Below, one piece after another: positions 18,433-26,981 of a stretch of DNA of 64,000 nucleotides. Position 1 is the first letter of the stretch; every line of letters starts with the position of its first letter. A model generated the notes under the pieces. That model was not told where the DNA came from, did no database searches, and saw only the letters and a program-made list of their open reading frames with translations. Both the position numbers and the translations under genes were made by a program. Source of the DNA: Asterochloris sp. CNOR1 (lineage: Eukaryota > Chlorophyta > Trebouxiophyceae > Trebouxiales > Trebouxiaceae); NCBI GenBank assembly GCA_963969365.1, contig OZ017755.1, positions 2,418,001 to 2,482,000 on the forward strand, in the 5' to 3' direction.

Positions 18433-19436
18433 CGGCCCCCGCAGCTGGTAGCACAGCGTCTACCCCTGCTGGGAAGGTGCCCCCTGCTGCTGGACTTTTG
18501 GAACTGAGGCCAGCCTGTTGAGTGTCAGGCAGCTGTGGCGTCTCTGGGCCGCAGAGGTGGCCATGGTTACAGTGCTCAAGATCTGACTGGACCTCCTGGT
18601 GAGCAGGCCTTTTTGCCAAGCTGGCCGGCCGGACCGTGGTCATCCAGCGGGCGCAGTGGGGCTAGCAATTCACAACTGCCAAGAAGCAGGCATTGCAGGC
18701 GTCTGCAGGCACACAGATCTGCCTCATGGGAGAATTCAGCCTTCCAGTGCCAGTGAACAAGGTTGACCAGCCTGCACTGGCTGTGGCACCTTTTACGGAA
18801 AGAAGCTGGCATGGCAGGGGGCAGCCCCCGAGCAGGTAGCTGCACCCGCGCCGCCTGCGCAGCCTGGCGGGTGAAGTGCTATAGATCCTGACAGTGTGCA
18901 CGTAGCTGCTAGAGGCCAGCCTGCAGGTCACGGCCGTGACTTTGTGTGCGGAGCCACTGGGGGCAGGCAGCAGAGAGCATAAAGATAATAGCAGTTGGGA
19001 GTTGCCTGCCGCAGGCCCTGGCAGGCCTGTGCATCACCTATCACATTGAGGCTGCCGACCTGGCCGGATTCTGCCCTGTGAAGCAGCTGTTTGGCCCAGG
19101 CACATCTGAGCTGTCTGCGCTGGACAGCAATCAGGCGTTGCTGAAGCTGCAGGGCTGCAGGCTACGCCTGGGGCAGGTCAAGGGACAGGCTTCCCCTGAC
19201 GTCATGCCATTCTGTGCAGCTGGCAGGCATGCCTGCTCTGCAAGCATGGTCATGCTCATGTAGGCTTGCCAATCTGACAGGAATGTCTGCTCTTGGGCTG
19301 CTGGGCCTTCAGCAAATTTCGCACTGCCAGCAATGCTAAGCAAGACAATCTGGCCTACATCCACGCAATGGTCATGTCTGCAGGTTGCTGGCCTTGCTGC
19401 TGCTCTGAAACACCAAAGCCAGCTCTGTTGGGCTTG
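18433..19436. other. Unresolved stretch, possible 3' exons of the F-box-like gene
   Basis: Contains several short open frames on both strands but none with a recognisable domain. The plus-strand frame around 19021-19165 (ITYHIEAADLAGFCPVKQLF) is the best coding candidate. I could not connect it. Confidence 0.3.
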
Positions 19437-21900
19437 TCATGACAAGACATCTGGCTGAATGACTGCTTTTGCATCCTGCTGGTCCTTGTCTGCTTTGGGC
19501 GGGGAGGTGAGGCCACTCTCTATGCTCAAGTTGGGCAGTGAAGCTGAGCGCCGAGAGAAAGAGGCAACATGCTCCTCTATGCGGCAAGAGATATCCTCCC
19601 AGTCCTGGTCTGGCACAGTCAGGCAGCAGCGCCTCCAGCACACCTGCAGCGAGGCTGAGGGCTGACAGGCTGCTACCAACAAGCTGCTTGCCTGCAAAGC
19701 AGTCCAGAAAACAAAAAATTCGAACTGCTTTGCAGGCACAGACAAGTGAACTTGAAAGCCCAGCAATGCAGTGCAGTTCAGCATCCTATTTTGCCGGACC
19801 TGGTCAGCACAGCAAGAACGCTGTCATCTTGCTTTGCCACTCTGCCATGCACCTCAATGGAGTCAGGCAGCCAAAGCCAACAGAGCAACAGCTGTACAGC
19901 ATTGCATCAAGCATCCAAGGCCCACCATCTCTCCAGAGGCGGCATCATGGGGCGCTGGCAGCCCTATTCTGAGCTTGAGGACCTCGTGCCACCAGCGATG
20001 GTACGCCTGCCTGTAGTCCTGGAGGAGGCTGGTAAATGTGGAGTGCTCCATGGGCTTGTCCATCAGCTGAGCTCGTCTGCTGAGCCCTAGGGCACCCCAC
20101 TTCCCTGAGGGCTTGTGCATGACAGCCAGCACCAGGTGCCTGCAGCAAGCCAGAGGGCTGGTGTGCTGTGAAGCGTGATTGTCTCCCCAAGACACATTGT
20201 GCATGGCAGCACGCCCTGAATCATCATGCGCTGCGGCGAAGCCGGCTGTGGGCAGCAGTGGCTGCAGTGCTGAAGATGTCAAGTCTTTGATCAGGCTGGC
20301 TCTGCTGTACAAGGCTGGTGTAAGCTACCCAGTGCTGCTCCTGCCAGCAGCTGCACTTCCGTGCAGAAGCTGCAGACCTAACCAAAAGCCATGTCCGAGG
20401 CTGACGCAGGCTGCAAGGCTGGCACTGCTGCAGGCCGGCATCTTGGGCTGCGCGTTGGTCAGCCTGCAGAGAGGAAGGCCCTCACCGTCACAGCCTGTGG
20501 CCTGCACGGGTACTCCAAGCCCACTGGCAGCAATACCCTGGCCCCACACAAAGCCCTCACCTGTACACCCTGCTGCCCATGTCACGCCCTCACCTGTACA
20601 CCCTGCCTCCATTTTTCTGAGCCCAAGGGGTAGCCTGCACAGGTTACGCCAGCTGCTGGCCAGTAAACGCACTCTTCCTTCATCTGTACCACCTGCCCCA
20701 GTCGCATGCTGTCAAGCAAAAGGCACCCGCTGCAAGTCATGCTGAATGGTGGGTTGCCAGCAGCTCTTCATGAAGCCCTCACCCTTACACCTGGGTTCCA
20801 TTGTCTGAGCCCAGTAACCAACCTGCAAAGGTCATGCCAGCTGCTAGTCAGCAGCATACTGCAAGTACCCAGGCCCTTCACCTGTACCCTTGCTGCCCAC
20901 CTGCATCCTGAGGCCCAGAAGTACCGGGTGCAGCTTGTGCCAGCTGCTGGTCAGCAGCAAGCAGCACTGAAGCTGCTTACCTGTATACTCTGCTGCCCAC
21001 TCGCGTCTTGAAGCCCAGGGGAACCCGATGCAGGTCATGCCAGCTGCTGGTCAGCAGCAGCGCCAGGAAGACTGCCTCCACGCACTTGATGGGCAGGGCA
21101 TCCTTCACCATTTCCTTTGCTGTGTGCATGAGCAGGCAGTAGGGCCGGCGCTTGCTGAGGTTGAAGTAGTTGGCAGCTGTGTGGTTGTACTGCAGGCCGC
21201 TGATGTATGCCTGCATGCAAGGGCGGAAGCATTACAGCAGTGCCTGTGTCTCCATCTGGCCTGATGGATGGGTGCTGTTGATAAGCGCCTGCAGGTAGGT
21301 GCAGAGGCATCACAGCAGGGCCTGCATGATCATCTAGCCGGATGAATGCGTGCTGCTGATATGGCATCACAGCAGGGCCTGCGTGATCATCTAGCCTGGG
21401 GGATGGGCGCTCCTGATATGCGCCTGCATGTAGGGGCAGAGGCATCACAGCAGGGCCTGTGTGTTTCATCTAGCCTGATGGCAGGCTGCACTGCAGGCTG
21501 CTGATGCATGCCTGCTTGTAAGGCTGTGGGACCAAAATCGGGCCATGCCTGGGCTAATAGCAGGTGGAGCTGCTCTGTTACCGCTGAGAGGTTGGCATGC
21601 TGCAAGCTCTTGCACTGGCACCTGTGCAGCTTGGAGACGGACATGGATGTCTGCATTCTCAAGATGTATGGTCTGCCGGGGCCGGGGCGCAGCAAGCAGG
21701 CCAAGCCTGCTGAGCTCTGCATCTGGGGCTTTCTTAACATACTCAGCCTGCAGGTATCTGACAACTATCAGCTGCATTGACAGCATCGTAACTGCAGGCC
21801 TTTTGCACACCAGATCCTTTGCAGCCTCAGCTGTCAGGGGGAGCTGGAACTTGGAAACCCAGGCAGGCTTGTCTCCGGCATCAACCAGAGCGCCGGGCAT
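19437..21900 (-). CDS. VASH: Vasohibin-like tubulinyl-Tyr carboxypeptidase
   Basis: Five phase-consistent exons: 21900-21811, 21747-21622, 21210-20981, 20139-19926, 19643-19437; 288 residues. The family core is clear: GLQYNHTAANYF, MVKDALPIKCVEAVFLALLL, VYRHLVLAV, WGALGLSRRAQLMDKP, DYRQAYHRWWHEVLKLRIG. The vasohibin triad is present: Cys115 (IKC), His150 (YRH), Ser169 (LSRR), with the Cys-His spacing (35) of human VASH1. Vasohibins are transglutaminase-like cysteine peptidases that remove the C-terminal Tyr from alpha-tubulin, helped by SVBP. An in-frame TGA precedes the ATG at 21900, supporting this start. The N-terminal ~70 residues and the C-terminal tail after VPDQDWEDIS are weakly conserved. 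It is shorter than animal VASH1. Confidence 0.88.
19689..19738. repeat. 15-bp inverted repeat in a vasohibin intron
   Basis: Positions 19689-19703 (TGCCTGCAAAGCAGT) and 19724-19738 are perfect reverse complements separated by 20 nt of A-rich sequence. A stable hairpin is possible in RNA or DNA. Confidence 0.8.
20555..20985 (-). repeat. Tandem copies of a vasohibin exon 3' end with donor sites
   Basis: Downstream of the exon ending at 20981, the minus strand repeats the last ~70 exon nt (LTSSWHDLHRVPLGFKTR region) plus the GTATACAG/GT donor. Copies end near 20882, 20783, 20594 and 20561. The first copy still reads LTSSWHKLHPVLLGLRMQVG. The first two spacings are 99 nt each. Confidence 0.85.
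21215..21515 (-). repeat. Tandem copies of a vasohibin exon 5' end with acceptor sites
   Basis: Upstream of the exon starting at 21210 (GCAG then GCATACATCAGCGGCCTGC), similar acceptor plus exon-start text occurs near 21289, 21422 and 21511, the last reading GCAGGCATGCATCAGCAGCC. The stretch CACAGCAGGGCCTG also repeats several times between the copies. Confidence 0.8.
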
Positions 21901-22166
21901 GTGTCAGCTGATCAGCACATTGATCAAACTTTGAGTCGGTTACATGTAGGTCATCTGACCGACATAGATGCACTGGCCAGCCTTGATTGGCCGCTTTAAG
22001 ATGCAAGCAACTTCACGACATCAAAGGCTGACTTGCAGAAGGCTTTCTCAGAAGTCAGCACTTTGACTGAGTCTTGGAACAATCTCTGGGCATCAACATG
22101 CACGCCTGATCTTGCCCTGGGCTGTACTGTGCACCCTGTGCTGTCTCCAGAACCCAGGAGGTACTG
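21901..22166. promoter_or_regulatory. Divergent intergenic region (vasohibin / 22.2-kb gene)
   Basis: 266 nt between the two start codons. No defined motif was recognised. Confidence 0.35.
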
Positions 22167-23763
22167 ATGACGCCCAGCCCAATGAAGCCAGAGCATGAAG
22201 ACAAGCTGTGCGCCATGCGCCAACCGCTGCTCAATGTTGGACAGGCTTCTCGCCGCCTTGACAACCTGAACCTGCTGTTGAAAGACAGCATCTTCCCTCA
22301 GCTGATCAGAGCCAGGCTGGAAAACCCGCAGCTGCTCAGCGAGCCGTTTCCGCCCCTGATCCTGGTCACGGACAGGCATGGGATGTACATGCCAGCGCTG
22401 CCCAGCAGTGGCCCCTTTGCTGAGTTGCTCGAGGTAATGTACTGAGAACAGAGCTTTGCCTCAGACAAGTGGACCTCTCATCCCACCTCAGTGTTGGTGC
22501 AGCATCGTCGCACCTAGAGCACCTCTGCAAGGCTTTCATTGGCCATGCGCAGGTGAAGGTGACCAAGACTCGTGATGCTTGTGGCCGAGGGACGTCCTAC
22601 ATGGGGCCCGAGTCTGGACTGTGCACAAGCGCCTTGTGGCACTATTCTGCACTCGTCAAAGTTCTATCCACTGACCAGCTGGAACAGCCCTCTGAGGTGA
22701 GTCCTCTGGTCTGGGCTACACAGCTTCTGTGGTAGGCTGATGACTGCATGCCAAGGGCATGACCGGCTTGCTGCCCGCCAGCTCTGAGAACCTGCAGGGC
22801 CCTGCACTCTTGTGCAGAGCTCGGGCCTTACTGGGTGCTGCTCTGCCACGAGCTGTGCTGTGCATGCAGGTTGAGGTGCTCTTCAAGATGACCAGGCAGG
22901 AGTTCCAGGAATCCAAGCGCAAGCACAAGCCAGTCCGCAAAAGGCTCAAATTAGAGAGCTTTGAAAGGCTGAGCACTGCAGGCCGCAAGGTCTGGCTCCA
23001 GCTGATGCCCGCCACCCCTGAAGTGGCCACCAGCGGCGCCAGCACAGCCAGCGCCAGCACCAGCAGCAGCCTCACCTGGAAAGAGCTCAAACTGGCCACA
23101 AAACAGAGGGAGCTGGTGCGGCGGGGCGTCACCCTGATCAGCATCAGTGGCTGCCCAGCTTTGGACGGCTTGCACTTGGTGGAATCTGTGAACCCAGAGG
23201 GGCGCATTGCCATCGTGGTCAGAGACAGCCCCCAGCTGCAGGCCCTGCACACCCAACCTGTGCTGCCTGAGGCATGCGCCGACTTCTCCTGGCGCACTGG
23301 CAGCGCCCGGTGTGGGCTAGAGCTCAAGCTAAGATGCCACTGCGCGCGCGAGGCCTCTGCTCTGCTGCAGCAGCAGAAAATGGCCTGGCTGGCTGCACAG
23401 CCGCAGCAAGCCAGTGCTCTGGCCTTGGCCAGCCAGCAGCCTGTCTCATTTTGCCCTGCACAGCCAGATACTGCAGCACAGGCAGGCGCTCTTGGGCTGC
23501 CTAAGCCTCGCACTGGCGTAGCTGCAGATGACGATGACTGGCTGCCGGTGTGCTCCGCGGCTTGCACAGCTGCAGGCTGGCCCTCGCTGCAGCTGCGACA
23601 GTGTCATTTGGTGCTGCAGGACTTGCCAGACACCGACAGCAACGCCCTGGCTTTCGCTGCACATGTGATGAATGACTTGCCTGAGCCCTCATGGGCACTT
23701 GCACCAACCAGCAAACGCGCCCGCATAGAAAGCTTCGAATTGCAGGCAAGCATTGAACCATAG
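22167..23763 (+). CDS. Hypothetical protein with basic nuclear-localisation-like segment
   Basis: Exons 22167-22433, 22553-22696 and 22870-23763 are all phase 0 and give 434 residues. I do not recognise the family. Visible features are a basic cluster KRKHKPVRKRLKLESFE near the start of exon 3 and a second, KRARIESFE, near the end, both nuclear-import-like. There is also an Ala/Ser/Thr linker and a segment with LRR-like character (LISISGCPALDGLHLV, then IAIVVRDSPQLQALH). The start could be the later ATG at 22182. The ORF ends at TAG 23761-23763, but the same frame stays open afterwards to 24042. The gene is divergent from vasohibin. Confidence 0.6.
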
Positions 23764-24042
23764 GTAATCGACGTACAGCCTCTGGGAGCTTGCAAAGTGA
23801 CCCCTGCCAAGCTTCCAACCCAAGAAACCCCCTGCTCCGGCCGCCAGCCCCCCCTGCAGGAGCAGATGAATCAGCTCAACGCGCGGATTGTGCAGTTGGA
23901 GCTCGACCAGAAGGCACAGCTAGCAGCGCAGAGGCAGGACCTCATGTGCACTGAGGAGCACCTGAAAGCGCGCATCGCCCGCCTGGAGGCGCAAGTGCGC
24001 AGCCAGGAGCAGACAGCACAGGTGACGGGGCCCTCCAGGTGA
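23764..24042 (+). CDS. In-frame coiled-coil extension after a TAG stop
   Basis: Directly after TAG 23761-23763 the same frame continues for 92 codons. The part from about 23857 is a strong heptad-like coiled coil (QEQMNQLNARIVQLELDQKA, then HLKARIARLEAQVRSQEQ). There is no good ATG at its start. It may be the last exon of the 22.2-kb gene reached by splicing out the TAG (phase-0 donor candidate CAT/GTGATG at 23665, acceptors ending at 23763 or 23799), or the N-terminal part of a following gene. A TGTAA poly(A) motif lies at 24399-24403. Confidence 0.5.
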   Translation, partial: VIDVQPLGACKVTPAKLPTQETPCSGRQPPLQEQMNQLNARIVQLELDQKAQLAAQRQDLMCTEEHLKARIARLEAQVRSQEQTAQVTGPSR

Positions 24043-24398
24043 AGCATGATTATTTGTGTGTCCTCCTGCCTCCCGCCCAATTGAGAGGCTCTAATTCTGT
24101 GTATGTCGCCGTGACTCTGGAGCTGTCTGGTGGGTGTCGGCACCCATCCTGCCAAGACGAAGCCTGACATGCAGGCTTTGACTGCAGGAGAGCAGCCTAG
24201 GACAAGCCTGGCATGCCCTTTGCCACATGTTGTGTGACAGTACTCAGATGCGGGATCACAATTCCCTGCTCAACAGAGGTGATCTGGAATAGGCTGTGAC
24301 TGCCTTTCTAAGGCTGCTGAAATCAAGGATGGCCTGATCGGCTGCCCGGCAAGTGCTGCTCGAAATAATGCTGTAGTGAGGTGACCTAAAATCAGCCA

Positions 24399-24403
24399 TG
24401 TAA
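24399..24403 (+). terminator. TGTAA poly(A) signal candidate
   Basis: TGTAA, the common chlorophyte polyadenylation motif, lies 357 nt after the stop at 24040-24042 on the same strand. Confidence 0.35.
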
Positions 24404-25337
24404 CACCCTGCGACAAGGCGTGAAACTTAAGGGCCTGCTCCGCGGCAGAGCCTGGCCATGGTGCTCATGCCCACCGGAAGACTTCTTAATGAAAGTTTGA
24501 AGATTCATACACGTGAAGCCCCACTTCAGCATTTTCGATTCCAGTCACTGATTAACGACTGCGTGTACAGTCTACCCATTCCGAGTTCTAAACCAGTTGT
24601 GTGTCAATGCAGCCGCGCAGGCAAGTCTCATCTCCGCAAGGTGGGCTGCCTGCCTTTAGGGCTGCAGCTGGGTTTCAATTGCTGCAGCTATGCAGAAAGA
24701 TGTCCCCTCATACTGATTGGCCAAGCCTGGTTGCAGACCTAGGTAAGTCCAGTGCTCTGGCGACATGATTCACCACTTTGGCACCACTGCTCACCAATTG
24801 ACCCGTCATTGCCAGCTCTCATTGCCAGGCAGTCTGTGAAGCCAACGAGTGGCTAGTAAGCCTCGCATTGGCTTCCTCTTTTGCAGTAGTGGACCTGGAG
24901 CAATCACCTTGGTATCCATCAGTCAGCAGTTGTGGCAGAGAGCATACCATTTGACACGCGTGACCAGTGGCACCCAAAAGGATTCATCCCATCCCTGTAA
25001 GAGCCTGGCCTGCAGCTGCACCTGATTGGGCGGCTCCTAGCATCCTTAGTTGGTGGCTGAACCCATGTCTCATGCTGCAGATGCAACAGTGCCTTCTTGA
25101 CACAGCTTCTTGAGCAAGACAGCTATCTCAGACTTGGTAAGGCCTCAGGGCAATTCCAGTGGCCAGTGCATCTGCTTGCCGCTTGACGCTTGGCCAGGAG
25201 GAGACTAGGAGGTGTTTCAGAGCGTGTGCATTGCAGCAAGCCAACAGCATGTGTGCTAGCCCCTCCTTCAGTATTGATCAATATGCTTGGATCTGCCGCC
25301 ACCTCCTGTGTGTTGCAGCAATATGCTTGGACTGCAG
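24404..25337. other. Intergenic or unresolved 5' region of the BTB fragment
   Basis: No clear gene. A possible short exon at about 25080-25138 (plus strand, frame reading SAFLTQLLEQDSYLRL before GTAAGG) could belong to the BTB gene. The ORF from 24458 to 24742 shows no recognisable domain. Confidence 0.3.
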
Positions 25338-25640
25338 GCTCCCCTCTGGCTGACACAGAGTAACACGTACCTCAACATGACAGAAGTGAGCGCTTGTGTG
25401 GCATCAAAGCCCTCCTAGTAGTCACGATTGCTAATTTAATTTGCCTGCAGGTGATCGAGCTCAACGTGGGTGGCATGCTGTACACCACAACCAGAAGCTT
25501 CTGGTTGTGGTGTACTTATAAGTACTCTAACCAAGTTCCCTGACTCAATGTTGGGCAGGATGTTTGGTGGGGACATGCAACCCTCACACCTGGATAGTCA
25601 GGGCAGGCAAGAACTCAGCATCATGACTGTCATGTGTGCA
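25338..25640 (+). pseudogene. KCTD-type BTB (T1) domain fragment, disrupted
   Basis: The exon at 25338-25385 (ending NTYLNMTE) splices in phase to the one at 25451, which reads VIELNVGGMLYTTT, the hallmark start of KCTD/potassium-channel T1 BTB domains. The domain continues in another frame from 25523 (TLTKFPDSMLGRMFGG, then SQGR). Between them lies a 36-nt perfect palindrome (25480-25515) that shifts the frame and leads to a stop. Removing 25 nt (25498-25522) would rejoin the two halves of the domain. I see no downstream exon carrying the usual FIDRDG part. Pseudogene, recent mutation or assembly fold-back are all possible. Confidence 0.6.
25480..25515. repeat. 36-nt perfect palindrome
   Basis: The first 18 nt (GTACACCACAACCAGAAG) are followed immediately by their exact reverse complement with no spacer. 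The left arm is BTB coding sequence, so the right arm is an inverted copy. Confidence 0.95.
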
Positions 25641-25658
25641 GACCTGTTGTCACAAGCT

Positions 25659-25686
25659 TGTAATGTAATGTAATAATGTAATAATG
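25659..25686 (+). terminator. Cluster of four TGTAA motifs
   Basis: TGTAA occurs at 25659-25663, 25664-25668, 25669-25673 and 25677-25681 within a TAATG-like microsatellite. It could act as a poly(A) signal cluster for the BTB locus or be a chance simple repeat. Confidence 0.4.
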
Positions 25687-25699
25687 TTTAGAGGCGCAT

Positions 25700-26981
25700 G
25701 CCCAGCTGCGGACTCTGGGCCAGCAACAGGCACTTAGGGCTGCAGGAGCATGCTTACAGGCCCACCTGGCTGCTGTACACAAGCGACCCGGGTGGCTTTC
25801 CTGGGACAGCTCACCTGCATTTGACGCTGAAACCAGCTCAGAAGCATGGCGAGCATTGTCAGCACTGCCTGCAGGTAGAACATCAGGCGCGCCTCTTCAA
25901 GGTGTGCCTGCCTTGTGGAGGGACCTAAGGCAGCAGCTGCAGCCTGAGAGAGGGGCATGCGTGGTGCGAGCACGACAGTCCATGACAGAAGTATCCTGCT
26001 GTCATTTCGCATTGCACCATCTCACAGGGCAGCTGTAGACTCGCACAGCACCTCAAAAGCCTGAAAGGGACATGTGAAAGCTGGCCTTACCTACACTTGC
26101 TCTTGTTTAGCATAGCACCTGGTGGCGCTGCATGCAGGTCTATGGCATGTTGCCATGCTGGGAGCTGGCACCAGGTTGAGTGGCAGGGTGTGCGATTGCA
26201 CACCTGTAATTTAGAGACATGTTGCAGGGTGTCACATAGCCTGTGATACAACGTCACGAAAGGCCTGCCACCCTGCTGGACGTGCACCTGCTCTCTCTGT
26301 TGCGCTCGCATCGATGATCTCAATGCATCCTCAACTCAGGTCTGATCTGCAGGAAGCACTCCCCTCCAAGTCCGAACTCGCGAAAGCCACTTAATCAATT
26401 GTAGGGGTGTTGACTGCAGATGCCACCATAAGGGAGCCCCAGGTTGGTCTAAAAATCAGGTTGGTAGGTGATTCATCTGCTGATGCAGCACAATGCTGAT
26501 CGGCTCAAAAGCCTGGGCCACGACGCATCATAGCCTACAGGCCAAGCTTTCATCACAACTTCGTAAGCAGTCTTGCATAGTGACCCGAACAACGCACTTC
26601 TCTCCGGCTCTGAAGTCCTCTGACCTCTGCCGGAATGCATGGTCGGGCATGGCCAGCCTGAAAGAGGTGCGTGGAGCTGTCTTCGTGGCAGCAGTCGGTC
26701 TAACGCTTCCATGTTAGCGGATCCCACACTTGGGCCTTCTGTACGGTACTGCCTGACGGTGCTGAATCAATCTCTTTACATGAATGATAGCCCAAAGCCT
26801 CCTTCTGGTCACCAGGCTCTTGTCCGCATGCAGCACACAGCAGGCTTGAATGTGAAAAGGAGGTTGCTCGCACACCACATCACACTCAGGATCTCCGACC
26901 TTACTTTAAAGGCAGCTGCATGGAGGGCCACTGGATGGAAAACATCTTCAAAGGGCAGCCAACCAATGCTTGTGGGCCCTG
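25700..26981. other. Intergenic region, no gene recognised
   Basis: Short overlapping ORFs occur on both strands, none with a known motif or phase-consistent splicing. Confidence 0.4.

Noticed and set aside
22716-23567. 283-codon minus-strand ORF
   Set aside because: Antisense shadow of the long plus-strand exon 22870-23763, whose splice phases and charged composition look coding.
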